Shown here: piece by piece, positions 25,559 to 34,630 of the stretch
How positions within the stretch are numbered: position 1 is the stretch's first letter
Layout of the letters: each line of letters starts with the position of its first letter
DNA from: Promicromonospora sp. MEB111
Lineage (GTDB): Bacteria; Actinomycetota; Actinomycetes; Actinomycetales; Cellulomonadaceae
Reading direction: 5' to 3'
Length of the DNA: 64,000 nucleotides
Assembly: GCF_030209445.1 (NCBI RefSeq)
Contig: NZ_JARVSD010000002.1
Location: 84,470-148,469, forward strand
Made by a program: the position numbers and the translations under genes
The notes under the pieces: model-generated
The model's input: the letters and a program-made list of their open reading frames with translations, nothing else
Told to the model about the DNA's origin: nothing
Databases searched by the model: none

Positions 25559-28500
25559 ATGGCCACCCACCGCATCCGATCCGGCGCGGGGGCGCCGTTC
25601 CGCCGAGCGGTCGCGGGGCTCGCCGTCGTCGGCCTGGCCCTGCCGATCGCCACCCTCGCGATCACCCCGGCCCAGGCCGCCGGCCCCCGGACGGGACCGC
25701 CCGCGGCCGCACAGGCCGCGTACGGCGCCCCCGACGAGACCGCCGCGAACTACTACACGGCGCTTCTGCGGCACACGCGCTGGGTCGAGACGGTCTGGGA
25801 CGAGTCGGCGGGCGTCTACCAGGCCAAGGACATGAACTTCGCCGTGGTGCTGGGCAACGCGGTGCTGCTCACGCACGGCGAGTACGACGCCGACCTGGCC
25901 GGCGTCCCCGAGGGCATCCTCCGCGAGCACACGCTCGCGACCATCGAGCACTACGCCGCGACCAATCGCCTCGTGGACCCGGCGGGCACCTGGGGTCGTC
26001 AGCTCTTCTGGGACTCGACGTTCCAGTCCTACTTCCTGGCCGCCGGCACCCTGCTCTGGGACGAGCTCGACGCCGCGACGCAGGCCAACCTGACCACCAT
26101 CGCGACCGGCCAGTCCCGGTACACGGCGGACCTCGACTTCACGGACGACCCCCTGTCGGGCAGCTGGACCACCGAGTGGCCCGCGGGCAAGTACCGCGGC
26201 GACACCGCGCAGGAGGAGGTCGGCGTCTACACGCAGGCCCTCGCGCCCGGGCTGGCGTGGGCGCCCGAGGATCCCGACGCCGGCCGCTGGGCCGAGCAGC
26301 TCGCCGACTGGGGCCGCAACGCCGCAGGTCAGCCGACCGCCGACCGCAACAACCCGGCGGTCGTCGCGGGCAAGCCGGTCTCGTCCAACACGATGCACAA
26401 CATCCACGACACGTACATCGTGGAGAACCACGAGTCGTTCGGGCCGCACTACCAGTCCGACTCGTGGCGCTCGGGGGCCCGCAACGCGATCCACTTCCTG
26501 CTGCGCGACGAGCCGCTGCCGGAGATCCTCACGCGGCAGCCGAACTCGGCTGAGCTGTGGGAGTCCATCAAGCTGGTCATGTCCGACCAGGGCGAGCCGT
26601 TCATGCCCATGGTCCGCGACCGCGAGTTCCTCTACGGGCGCGACGTGATCCCGATGGCGTTCCTCGCGCAGGTGCTGCGCGACCCCGACGCGGCGCGCGC
26701 CGAGGTGAACCTCGCCGCGGCGCTGGAGGACTACCAGGCGTACGCGCCGGTGGACCGCCTCACCAAGTTCTCGGGCGAGCCCAAGTACGAGCCGGAGGCC
26801 CGCGCCGAGATCGCGATCTCCTACCTGCTGCACGTCGAGGCCGCGGAGTCCGCCGAGGGTCCCGTGGAGCCGACGCCGCAGGACGTCTTCTTCGAGCGGC
26901 TGTCCGGCGTGCGCGACTTCGGCGCGGTGCCCGGCCTCACGGTGCAGCAGACGCCGCAGTCATGGGCGGGCGCCGTGAGCCGCAAGGGCTTCGTCAAGTT
27001 CCCCTGGGTGCCGGGGCACGACTCGTGGCTGTTCTACGCCTCGGGCTCGTCGACGTTCCTCTACCCGGACTCGAACGCGACCGTGGCCGAGCGCCACGTG
27101 ACCACGTACACGCAGCCGCGCGACGGCTTCGAGGGCACGTCCTCGGTGTTCCGGATCCGCGACGGGTACGCGGGCCAGGCCACGCTCCCGACGGGCGCGG
27201 CGGTGTACGCGTCCTCGGGCGCGGGGCCGGACGACGCGAGCCTGTCGGTACGCAACCTCGCCATGGGCGGCTACGCCGGGCTGGACGGGTCGCGTACCTA
27301 TACGACGGCGGAGGGCGCCACCACCGTCGCCGAACCGGAGCCGGACCCGGCGGACGCCAACGTCGCCCGCCTCGACACGCTGGACCTCGTGCCCGCGGGG
27401 GCGACCGAGCCCGCCCCGGTCACCGCGCGGTACGTGCGGATGCAGGGTGTGCAGGGCCACCCGCAGTACGGCTACTCGCTCTATCACCTGCGCGCGTTCT
27501 CCCCTGCCGGGGACGACGTCGCGGCCGGGCGCCCCGCGACGGCGTCGAGCGCCGACACGGGCCGGGCCGCGAGCGCCGTCACCGACGGCAGCGGGACGAC
27601 CCGCTGGGCGGTGTCCCGTGCGGACCGGACGCGCCCCGACTCGTGGGTCCAGGTGGACCTGGGCGCGCCCACGGAGGTGGCGCGGGTGCAGCTCGGGTGG
27701 GAGTCCGCGGCGGGCGAGCGGTACCGGGTGCAGGCGTCGCTGGACGGTGTGACCTGGCACGACGCGGCGTCGTTCGACGCCTCCGAGCCGCTGCTGTCGA
27801 GCGCGGGCGCGTGGCTGAATGTCGAGGGTTCGGCCGGGTTCGTCGTCCGCGGCAGCGGGGCGCCGATCACGGTGTCGCGGGCGGACGCCACGCGGCACGT
27901 GGTCCGGCTGGCGGACGGTGCGGCCGGGCCGCGGCTGGTGGAGATGGTGCCGGGCGACGCCGCGGCGACGTCGGCCCAGGCGGCCCGGCCCGTCCCGGTG
28001 GCGGACGCCGACGGGGTGCGCGTGAGCCTGGTCGACGGCTATCTGGTCGCGTTCAACCTGACGGGCGCGGACGTGACGACGACGGTCACGGTGCCGCACG
28101 GGAGCAGCCCCCGCGGCACGGACGGTGCCGTGCCCGTGTTCGCGGGCGAGCAGACGATCAGCGCGGACTCGTCGGCCCTGAAGCTGACGATCCCCGCCGG
28201 CGATGCCGTGGTGCTCGCCCCGCGCGCGACCGTGGCCGGGCCCCGCGGGCGCACGGCGGAGGGCATCACCGTGGACGTCACGGACGCCCGTACCGTCACG
28301 CTGACCGGCCGGGGTCCGGTGACGGTGCGGCACGCGGAGACCGGGGCGACGCGCCCGGCGGCCGCGACGCCGCGGGGCACCACGGTGCGCTTCGTGGACG
28401 GCACGCCGTTCCCCGTGGCCGACCTGGCGCTGAGCACGTTCACTTACCCGGCGTCGGTGCTGCCCGAGGGTATGACGTCGCCGTCGAACGCCGTGGACGG

Positions 28501-28804
28501 CGACCGCGGCACGGCGTGGGTGCCGGGGCGGGACGGGCGCATGGTGACCGACCTGGGCGCACCGCGGGAGATCGGCGCGGTGGTGGCCGAGTGGGCGCGC
28601 CGCCGGACGCCGTCCGCGGTCGTCTCGGTGAGCGACGACGGGCTCACGTTCACCGACGTCGGCACGCTGCGGGCCGGCCGGGCTGAGGCCACCCTCGACG
28701 TCGGCCGCACGGCCCGCTACGTGGCGATCACGACGTCGTGGCGCCCGGGCGACCCCGGCCTGACGGCCGTGAAGGTGCTGCCCCCGGCAGCAGCAGAGAA
28801 CTGA
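25559..28804 (+). CDS. Large secreted protein with discoidin-like domains, putative carbohydrate-active enzyme
   Basis: About 1081 residues. A signal peptide ends near residue 42 (ITPAQAAG). Residues about 50-420 are alpha-helical, with aromatic/acidic clusters such as YRGDTAQEEVGVYTQ and SNTMHNIHDTYIVENHESFG (a His/Asp/Glu-rich patch), resembling an alpha/alpha toroid hydrolase or lyase. A beta-rich part (430-590) follows, then F5/8-type discoidin/CBM32 modules at about 620-740 (PDSWVQVDLGAPTEVARVQL) and about 950-1070 (AVDGDRGTAWVPG, DLGAPREIG). I do not recognise the catalytic family; a polysaccharide lyase or hydrolase is likely but unproven. ATG 25559 follows GGGAGGAA. It sits behind a LacI-type palindrome and ends at a very long hairpin. 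Confidence 0.7.
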   Translation: MATHRIRSGAGAPFRRAVAGLAVVGLALPIATLAITPAQAAGPRTGPPAAAQAAYGAPDETAANYYTALLRHTRWVETVWDESAGVYQAKDMNFAVVLGNAVLLTHGEYDADLAGVPEGILREHTLATIEHYAATNRLVDPAGTWGRQLFWDSTFQSYFLAAGTLLWDELDAATQANLTTIATGQSRYTADLDFTDDPLSGSWTTEWPAGKYRGDTAQEEVGVYTQALAPGLAWAPEDPDAGRWAEQLADWGRNAAGQPTADRNNPAVVAGKPVSSNTMHNIHDTYIVENHESFGPHYQSDSWRSGARNAIHFLLRDEPLPEILTRQPNSAELWESIKLVMSDQGEPFMPMVRDREFLYGRDVIPMAFLAQVLRDPDAARAEVNLAAALEDYQAYAPVDRLTKFSGEPKYEPEARAEIAISYLLHVEAAESAEGPVEPTPQDVFFERLSGVRDFGAVPGLTVQQTPQSWAGAVSRKGFVKFPWVPGHDSWLFYASGSSTFLYPDSNATVAERHVTTYTQPRDGFEGTSSVFRIRDGYAGQATLPTGAAVYASSGAGPDDASLSVRNLAMGGYAGLDGSRTYTTAEGATTVAEPEPDPADANVARLDTLDLVPAGATEPAPVTARYVRMQGVQGHPQYGYSLYHLRAFSPAGDDVAAGRPATASSADTGRAASAVTDGSGTTRWAVSRADRTRPDSWVQVDLGAPTEVARVQLGWESAAGERYRVQASLDGVTWHDAASFDASEPLLSSAGAWLNVEGSAGFVVRGSGAPITVSRADATRHVVRLADGAAGPRLVEMVPGDAAATSAQAARPVPVADADGVRVSLVDGYLVAFNLTGADVTTTVTVPHGSSPRGTDGAVPVFAGEQTISADSSALKLTIPAGDAVVLAPRATVAGPRGRTAEGITVDVTDARTVTLTGRGPVTVRHAETGATRPAAATPRGTTVRFVDGTPFPVADLALSTFTYPASVLPEGMTSPSNAVDGDRGTAWVPGRDGRMVTDLGAPREIGAVVAEWARRRTPSAVVSVSDDGLTFTDVGTLRAGRAEATLDVGRTARYVAITTSWRPGDPGLTAVKVLPPAAAEN

Positions 28805-28809
28805 CCGGC

Positions 28810-28869
28810 GTTCAGCAGGCTCCTGGGTACCGTATGGCGGCGCACACGGTACCCGGGAGCCTGCTGAAC
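28810..28869. terminator. Very long stem-loop terminator (24-bp stem)
   Basis: Arms at 28810-28833 and 28846-28869 are complementary over 24 bp with a single T/C difference (a G-U pair in RNA), around a 12-nt loop. The stem starts 6 bp after the end of the secreted-protein gene. It can also stop transcription from the opposite side, where the convergent small membrane protein gene ends at 28900. Confidence 0.8.
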
Positions 28870-28899
28870 CCACCTCAGGAACCGAGGGCGGCGGGCCGC

Positions 28900-29091
28900 T
28901 CAGCCCGAGCGGCCCCTACGCACGGCACCGACGATCAGCACGATCCCGACCACGGCGAGGATCGGCTCGACGACCGCCCACAGCGTCACGCCCGTCATCG
29001 GGCTGCCGGCGAGGTAGCCGAGCCCCTGCACGGTGAACACGCAGCCGATGGCGACGAGCACCAGGCCGGCCACGATCAGGCCAGATCTCAT
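28900..29091 (-). CDS. Small two-TM membrane protein
   Basis: 63 residues with two hydrophobic helices (about residues 5-26 and 36-57) joined by a short loop SPMTG, and a basic C-terminal tail RRGRSG that should face the cytoplasm. GGAGG lies 6 nt before the ATG. Similar small proteins are widespread in actinobacteria without known function. Confidence 0.7.
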   Translation of the reverse strand: MRSGLIVAGLVLVAIGCVFTVQGLGYLAGSPMTGVTLWAVVEPILAVVGIVLIVGAVRRGRSG

Positions 29092-29133
29092 CGTTGCCTC
29101 CGAGGACGGGGACCGGTCACCCCGACCGTACCG

Positions 29134-29424
29134 TCAGTACTTGTGGGTGCCCAGGGTGGACGACGAGATCATCGCGTCGTCGGCGTAGCAGTAGCCCCAG
29201 CCCTCGCCCGGCTCGACGGAGCGCATGAGCACGTGCCCCGACTCCTTGTAGTGGGCGGTCGCGTGCTTGGCCGGGGAGGAGTCGCAGCAGCCCACCTGCC
29301 CGCACACCAAACAGCTGCGCAGGTGCACCCAGGTGCCGCCGAGGGCGAGGCACTCGGGGCAGCCCTCCCTGTTCTCGGGTTCGAGGACCGCGACCTGGTC
29401 CAGATGCGTGCACTCGTCGGTCAT
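29134..29424 (-). CDS. UBP-type zinc finger protein
   Basis: 96 residues forming one UBP-type zinc finger: CTHLDQV, CPECLALGGTWVHLRSCLVC, GQVGCCDSSPAKHATAHYKE and GHVLMRSVEPGEGWGYCYAD. Cys and His residues needed to bind three zinc ions are present. In eukaryotes the fold binds the ubiquitin C-terminus; bacterial stand-alone versions have unknown ligands. ATG 29424 has GAGGATC upstream; the longer frame upstream is non-coding in character. Confidence 0.85.
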   Translation of the reverse strand: MTDECTHLDQVAVLEPENREGCPECLALGGTWVHLRSCLVCGQVGCCDSSPAKHATAHYKESGHVLMRSVEPGEGWGYCYADDAMISSSTLGTHKY

Positions 29425-29496
29425 CGTTCGATCCTCACGTCGCTCCGGCAGGTCTCCCGCCGCGGCCGGTACCACCCGCGGCGGATGGCACAGAGT

Positions 29497-30522
29497 CTAG
29501 GCCGGGAACGACGCCGCGGGCGGGCCGCCGGTGGTGCTCTCCCGCGCCGTGATCCGGTGGGGCACCACCACGTGCTCGGTCGGCGCGTCCGGCTCGGCGA
29601 TGCGCCGCATCACCAGGCGCACCGCCTCGGCCGCGAGCCGGGGCAGGTCAGGCGTCACGGTGGTCAGCGACGGCACGGAGAACTGGCCGTCCTCGATGCC
29701 GTCGAAGCCGGCCACGGCCACGTCGTCGGGCACCCGCAGACCGCCGTCGTGCAGGGCGCGCAGCGCGCCCAGGGCCATCAGGTCGTTGAAGCAGAACACG
29801 GCGTCGAAGTCGACGCCGCGGGAGAGCAGCCGCGCCACGGCGTCGGCGCCGCTGGCCCGGTGGTAGTCGGTGCACTCGACCACGAGGTCCGGGTCCACGG
29901 CCACGCCCGCCTCGGCGAGCGCCGCCAGGTAGCCCTCGCCGCGCAGCCGCCCGGTCCCGTCGCCGCTCTGCAGACCGATCCCCGCGATCCGACGCCGGCC
30001 CAGGTCCAGGAGGTGCCGCGTGACGTCCCGGGCCGCAGCCACGTTGTCCACGCCCACGTGGTCCACGCCCGCCGGCTCGCCGTACTCCCCCAGCAGCACG
30101 AGCGGCGTGCCGTCCCGCCGCTCGACGACCTCCGCGGCCGGGGTGACGAGCGGGCTGAAGAAGACGCCGTCGACCAGGTGGCTGGGCAGGCCGTCGAGCA
30201 CCGCGCGCTCCCCCGCCAGGTCGCCCGACGTCTCCTCGATGAGCACCGACTGGCCCACCGCCCGCGCCGCCGCCGCGAGCTCGGAGGCCAGGCCCGCGAA
30301 GTAGGGCGACGTGAGCTCCGGCAGCGCGATCGCCAGGAACCCGGCCCGCCCGTGGCGCAGGCTGCGGGCCGACGTGTTGGGGCGGTACCGCAGCTCCGCG
30401 ATGGCGGTCTGGACCCGCTCCCGGGTCTCCGGCCGCACGTTCGGGTGCCCGTTGATCACGTTCGACACCGTCTTGAACGAGACCCCGGCGCGTTCCGCCA
30501 CGTCGCGCAACGTCACCCTCAC
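29497..30522 (-). CDS. LacI-family transcriptional regulator
   Basis: 341 residues. The helix-turn-helix and hinge read VTLRDVAERAGVSFKTVSNV, then INGHPNVRPETRERVQTAI and the hinge LRYRPNTSARSLRHGR. The periplasmic-binding-protein-like effector domain follows with GVDHVGVDNV and AVFCFNDLMALGAL. It should be a sugar-responsive repressor. GTG 30522 is preceded by AGGGG. Plausible targets are the nearby secreted enzymes at 25559 (palindrome TGACAGCGCTGTCA) and 31353 (repeats at 31253-31292), but the assignment is not proven. Confidence 0.85.
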   Translation of the reverse strand: MRVTLRDVAERAGVSFKTVSNVINGHPNVRPETRERVQTAIAELRYRPNTSARSLRHGRAGFLAIALPELTSPYFAGLASELAAAARAVGQSVLIEETSGDLAGERAVLDGLPSHLVDGVFFSPLVTPAAEVVERRDGTPLVLLGEYGEPAGVDHVGVDNVAAARDVTRHLLDLGRRRIAGIGLQSGDGTGRLRGEGYLAALAEAGVAVDPDLVVECTDYHRASGADAVARLLSRGVDFDAVFCFNDLMALGALRALHDGGLRVPDDVAVAGFDGIEDGQFSVPSLTTVTPDLPRLAAEAVRLVMRRIAEPDAPTEHVVVPHRITARESTTGGPPAASFPA

Positions 30523-30725
30523 TGATAGCCCCTGACCTGGCCGCGAACTCGATCCGCCCGCGCCCTGCGGGCCCGGCGGAGCAGCGCTCCGTGCGGGTCG
30601 GGACACTGCTCCGACAAGGCTAGACCACTGTCAGGATCCGCCGGGCGGACGACCGGTCGGGGTTAGCCTCTCACCGGCGTGCCCGATCGGGCCGCGCCGG
30701 CGTGGCAGTCGCGAGAGGAAGAGCA

Positions 30726-31232
30726 GTGGAACGAACCCGGGTCCGTGAGACGACCGACCAGGACGAGGCGGTCGTGCTCCGGCTCATGACCGAGTACATG
30801 ACGTGGGCACTCGCGACCTTCGAGGAGACCTACGGGTTCGCGATGGGTCTGGACGCGCGGCACACCAGCGCCGACCTGGACACGTTCCGCCGGCCCACCG
30901 GGCTGATGGCGCTCGCCGACGTCGACGGTTCACCCGCCGGCGTCGCCGCGCTGCGCGCTCAGGACGACGGCGTGGTCGAGATCAAGCGGATGTTCGTGCG
31001 CCCCGAGCACCGCGGGGAGCACCTGGGCTCGGCGATGCTGGACTGGCTGCTGGAGCGCTCCCGGGCGGACTTCGGCGCGCGGACCGTGCGGCTGGACAGC
31101 AACCGCTTCATGACCGGGGCGCACCGGCTCTACGAGTCGCGCGGGTTCGTCGAGCGCACGCCCTACCCGGGCTCCGAGATCCCGGGCGAGCTCCAGCACC
31201 TGTGGCGGTTCTACGAGCTGTCGCTGGACTGA
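30726..31232 (+). CDS. GNAT acetyltransferase
   Basis: 168 residues. The acetyl-CoA site is VEIKRMFVRPEHRGEHLGSA near residue 88, and LDSNRFMTGAHRLYESRGFV follows, a typical GNAT C-terminus. The substrate is unknown. GTG 30726 is preceded by GAGGAAGAG, and a TAGCCT -10-like box lies near 30664. It is divergent from the LacI gene. Confidence 0.8.
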   Translation: MERTRVRETTDQDEAVVLRLMTEYMTWALATFEETYGFAMGLDARHTSADLDTFRRPTGLMALADVDGSPAGVAALRAQDDGVVEIKRMFVRPEHRGEHLGSAMLDWLLERSRADFGARTVRLDSNRFMTGAHRLYESRGFVERTPYPGSEIPGELQHLWRFYELSLD

Positions 31233-31252
31233 TCAGCCCCTTGCCGACCGCA

Positions 31253-31292
31253 GGTTATCCGTTGTAACTTCGCGCGTGGTTATCCGTTGTAA
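31253..31292 (+). promoter_or_regulatory. Two copies of a 15-bp operator-like repeat before the GH43 gene
   Basis: GGTTATCCGTTGTAA occurs twice, at 31253-31267 and 31278-31292, 25 bp apart. Each copy is imperfectly palindromic (TTA...TAA around a central CG), like LacI-family sites. The first overlaps a possible -10 (TGTAAC, 31263-31268) with TTGCCG 16 bp upstream. The arrangement fits repression of the secreted GH43 gene 60 bp downstream. Confidence 0.6.
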
Positions 31293-31352
31293 AGGAGCGA
31301 CGGCCACGTCATCGAGGACGTGGCGCGCGGCCGCCCGAAGGGACGATCACCC

Positions 31353-33659
31353 ATGGAGATACGGTTCGTAGCCGCCCTCGCCACGCTCGCGCTGGTCGTC
31401 AGCGCCGTGGCCCTGCCCGGTACCGGAGGTGCGGCGGCGGCCCCCGCGGAAGCCGCGCCACCGCCGTCGGGCACCACCTATACCAACCCCGTGACCGACC
31501 CGTTCTCGGACACCTACGCCGACCCGGCGGTGATCCGCGGCAAGGACGGCTGGTGGTACCTGTACGCGACCAGCGACCCGCTGGTGTCGGGCGGCCCGTT
31601 CGGCAACATGCACGTGGCGAAGTCGCGCGACCTGGCCACGTGGGAGTACGTCGGCACCGTCTTCGACGGCGAGAACCGGCCCGCGTGGGCCGCGGAGGCG
31701 TCCTACTTCTGGGCGCCGGACATCCGGTACGTGGACGGCCGGTACGTCATGTACTACACCGTCACGGACACGGCGGCGAACCCCGACGCGTGGGACTACA
31801 CGATCGGCGTCGCGACGGCGCCCACCCCGACGGGGCCGTGGACGGACTCGGGCGGGCCGGTCCTGGACCCGCGTCCCGCACCGGGCGGCGGGTACCTCAA
31901 CACGATCGACCCGGCCCTGTTCGCCGACGACGACGGCTCCCGCTACCTCTACTTCGGCGGCTTCAACGGCGGCATCTGGGTCACGGAGCTGGACGAGACC
32001 GGCACCCGCGCCGTGGGTGAGCCCACGCGCGTGACCGTGGCGGACCGCTACGAGGGCGCGTTCGTGGTCAAGCGGGACGGCTGGTACTACCTCATGGGGT
32101 CGTCGGCCAACTGCTGCTCCGGCCCCGTGACCGGGTACAGCGTCTACACCGGCCGGTCGCGCTCGCCGCTGGGCCCGTTCACCGACCACGAGGGTGTGGG
32201 CATGAACGAGTCGCGCGTGGGCGGCACCCTCGTCGTGGCGCAGAACGGCAACCGGTGGATCGGCGTGGGGCACCACGCGGTGTTCTCCGACGTGTCCGGG
32301 CAGGACTGGATGCTCTACCACGGCATCGACCGCGACAACGCGTGGCTGAACCAGCCCGGCGGCGTGAACCGCCGGCCCACGCTGCTCGACCGGCTCGACT
32401 GGATCGACGGCTGGCCCGTGGTCAACGCCGGGGCGGGCCCGAGCGAGGGCGCGCAGACCGCGCCGGTGGCCGCGAGCGAGCTGGGCATCGTCAGCGCCGA
32501 CCCCGCTTCGGGGCACGCGCTGCGGCGCGTCACGGGCACGCTGGCCCGGGGTTCGGACGGCGCCGGCGACGCGGGGTCGATCGCGCGCCTGGTCCCGGAC
32601 CGGCGGCACGCCGCCGTCGTGCGGACGGCGCCCGCGCCGCGGGACGTGCGGGTCGAGACGGACGTGCGGCTGCCCGACGCCGACGGGTCGTTCACGGTCA
32701 CGGTCGGCGGGCCCGGCTCGGCCGGGGTGTCGGTGCGGCTGGACACGCAGGAGCGCGAGCTCGTCGTCGGACAGGGACGGCAGAAGGTGCGGACGGCGCT
32801 GCCGGCGAACGCGGACCTGACCTCCTGGCACGTGCTGAGCGTCGAGGTGCGCGACGGCGTGGCCGCGGCCCGGCTGTCGTCGAGCGGCCTGGGTGACGTG
32901 GACGCCGAGGCGCGGCTCGAGCCGCGGACGCCGCTGCCCCGCAAGGCGCCGGTGCGCCTCGTGGCCGACGGCGCCGAGGCGCAGCTCGACAACCTGACCG
33001 TCGTGGCGGCGCACGAGCCGGTGACCGAGCGCGTCGCCGAGCCGCAGGCGGGTGCGGTCACGTTCGCCGAGGAGTTCGACGGCGCCCTGGACGCGGGCTG
33101 GCGCTGGCAGCACTCCCCCGCCGCCGTCAGCATCACGGACGGCGCCCTGACCTGGCCGCTGACCGGCCACGACCTGGTGGGCACGCGGAACGACGCGCCG
33201 GTGCTGCTGCGCGACGCTCCCGAGGGCGACTACGTACTGGAGGCCACCGTGCGCCTGCCGCTGGGCGAGGACACGGTGCGCAACTTCCAGCAGGCGGGCC
33301 TCATGGTGCACGCGGGCGACGACGACTTCCTGCGGCTCGGCTCGGTGGCGATCGGCCGGACCCGCCAGGTCGAGTTCGGCAAGGAGCTCACGGCCGACGG
33401 CACCGTCCGGTTCGGCGGCTTCGTCTCCGGTCCGGTGGCCGACACCATGCACCTGCGGCTGTTCCACACCACTGACCCGACCACGGGCGAGCACCGCTAC
33501 CGCTCCGCCACGTCGCGCGACGGTGACCACTGGCGCTTCGGGGCCACGTGGACGCTCCCGGCCGACACGGACCCGGCGATCGGGATCTACGCGGGCGGCG
33601 GGGCGGCGCCGGCGGTCAGCGCGGTGTTCGAGGAGGTGCTGGTCCGCGACCTGGGCTAG
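31353..33659 (+). CDS. Secreted glycoside hydrolase family 43 enzyme, arabinanase/xylosidase type
   Basis: About 768 residues with a signal peptide (cleavage near residue 28). The GH43 five-bladed propeller spans roughly 35-350: the base Asp is in TYADPAVIRG, the modulator Asp in NTIDPALFAD, and the acid Glu in DRYEGAFVVK. This family hydrolyses alpha-L-arabinofuranosides, arabinan or beta-xylosides. The C-terminal 400 residues are two beta-sandwich units, the last similar to DUF1349-type concanavalin-like domains (FQQAGLMVHAGDDDFLRLGS). ATG 31353 follows AAGGGACG. It is exported to the outside and ends in a bidirectional terminator. Confidence 0.85.
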   Translation: MEIRFVAALATLALVVSAVALPGTGGAAAAPAEAAPPPSGTTYTNPVTDPFSDTYADPAVIRGKDGWWYLYATSDPLVSGGPFGNMHVAKSRDLATWEYVGTVFDGENRPAWAAEASYFWAPDIRYVDGRYVMYYTVTDTAANPDAWDYTIGVATAPTPTGPWTDSGGPVLDPRPAPGGGYLNTIDPALFADDDGSRYLYFGGFNGGIWVTELDETGTRAVGEPTRVTVADRYEGAFVVKRDGWYYLMGSSANCCSGPVTGYSVYTGRSRSPLGPFTDHEGVGMNESRVGGTLVVAQNGNRWIGVGHHAVFSDVSGQDWMLYHGIDRDNAWLNQPGGVNRRPTLLDRLDWIDGWPVVNAGAGPSEGAQTAPVAASELGIVSADPASGHALRRVTGTLARGSDGAGDAGSIARLVPDRRHAAVVRTAPAPRDVRVETDVRLPDADGSFTVTVGGPGSAGVSVRLDTQERELVVGQGRQKVRTALPANADLTSWHVLSVEVRDGVAAARLSSSGLGDVDAEARLEPRTPLPRKAPVRLVADGAEAQLDNLTVVAAHEPVTERVAEPQAGAVTFAEEFDGALDAGWRWQHSPAAVSITDGALTWPLTGHDLVGTRNDAPVLLRDAPEGDYVLEATVRLPLGEDTVRNFQQAGLMVHAGDDDFLRLGSVAIGRTRQVEFGKELTADGTVRFGGFVSGPVADTMHLRLFHTTDPTTGEHRYRSATSRDGDHWRFGATWTLPADTDPAIGIYAGGGAAPAVSAVFEEVLVRDLG

Positions 33660-33690
33660 ACCCGGGGGCGCCCCTCTGGCGCCCCTCCCC

Positions 33691-33750
33691 TTCGAGGCCT
33701 AAGTTTCTTCGCTTTGAGCGGCCTCAAAGCGAAGAAACTTAGGCCTCGAA
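33691..33750. terminator. Perfect 28-bp inverted repeat, bidirectional terminator
   Basis: Arms 33691-33718 and 33723-33750 are perfectly complementary over 28 bp with a 4-nt loop CGGC. The centre is much less GC-rich than its surroundings and each arm contains an A-rich or T-rich run. It lies between the convergent GH43 and XRE-MmyB genes, 31 and 19 bp from their ends. Confidence 0.8.
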
Positions 33751-33769
33751 GAAGGTTGACCCCGTCTGC

Positions 33770-34630
33770 CTACCGCTCCGCCGGCGTGGCCGTCAGGGAC
33801 CAGCTCGCCAGGAGGCTCAGCGCCCGCTGGGACGGCGAGCCCGGCTCGGCCGAGTAGACGTACAGCGTGGTGTCGGGGTCGCCGGGCAGGGCGAGGGTCT
33901 CGTACTCGACGGTGAGGTCGCCGACCACGGGGTGTCGCAGCCGCTTGGACCCGTAGGTGCGCTGGTAGACGCGGTGCTCCGTCCACCAGACGGCGAACTC
34001 GTCGCTGGCCTCGCGCAGCTCCGCGATCAGCGCGGCCGTGGCCCGGTCTGCGGGGTCGTTCCCCGCCTCCAGCCGCAGGTTCTCGACGGCGGCACGGGCC
34101 TGCTCCTCCCAGTCGACGAACAGCGACCGCGCGCCGTCGTCGAGGAACATCCAGCGCGCATAGTTGCGCCGCGGCGCCGGGAACCGCTCGAAGTCGGTGA
34201 ACAGGGCCCGGCCCATGCGGTTCTGGGCGAGCACGTGGGCGCGGCGGCCCAGAACGAGCACGGGCGCGTCGCCGAGCGCGTCGAGCAGCTGGTACAGCCC
34301 GGGGCGGACCCGCTGGACGGGACGGGTGCGCGGCTGGACCGACCCCGAGCCGAGCCCGATGAGGTCGGCCAGGTGGGCACGGCCGGCCTGGTCCAGCCCG
34401 AGCGCGCGCCCGATGGCGTCCACGACCGACGGCGACGGCACGATGCGCCGGCCCTGCTCCAGGCGGGCGTAGTAGTCGGTCGAGACGCCGGCCAGGAACG
34501 CGACCTCCTCGCGGCGCAGGCCGGGCACGCGGCGCACCCGGCCGTCGGCGGGCAGGCCGGCGCGCGACGCGTCGCCCTGGCTCCGTGCGCGACGCAGGAA
34601 GTCCGCCAGCTCCGTGTTCTTCTCGGCCAT
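33770..34630 (-). CDS. XRE-type regulator with MmyB-like ligand-binding domain
   Basis: About 286 residues. HTH: LRREEVAFLAGVSTDYYARL. MmyB-like domain: VLVLGRRAHVLAQNRMGRAL, MFLDDGARSLFVDWEE and LRHPVVGDLTVEYETLALPG. It is divergent from an SDR gene, the standard arrangement in which an MmyB regulator represses an oxidoreductase. ATG 34630 has GGAGG only 1 nt upstream and a CAGAAT -10-like box 6 nt upstream, so translation may be leaderless. Confidence 0.85.
   Translation of the reverse strand: MAEKNTELADFLRRARSQGDASRAGLPADGRVRRVPGLRREEVAFLAGVSTDYYARLEQGRRIVPSPSVVDAIGRALGLDQAGRAHLADLIGLGSGSVQPRTRPVQRVRPGLYQLLDALGDAPVLVLGRRAHVLAQNRMGRALFTDFERFPAPRRNYARWMFLDDGARSLFVDWEEQARAAVENLRLEAGNDPADRATAALIAELREASDEFAVWWTEHRVYQRTYGSKRLRHPVVGDLTVEYETLALPGDPDTTLYVYSAEPGSPSQRALSLLASWSLTATPAER

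Noticed and set aside
33691..33750. Transposon ends or a miniature element
   Set aside because: The arms meet with a 4-nt loop, there is no target duplication that I can see and no transposase nearby. A terminator at convergent gene ends explains it better.
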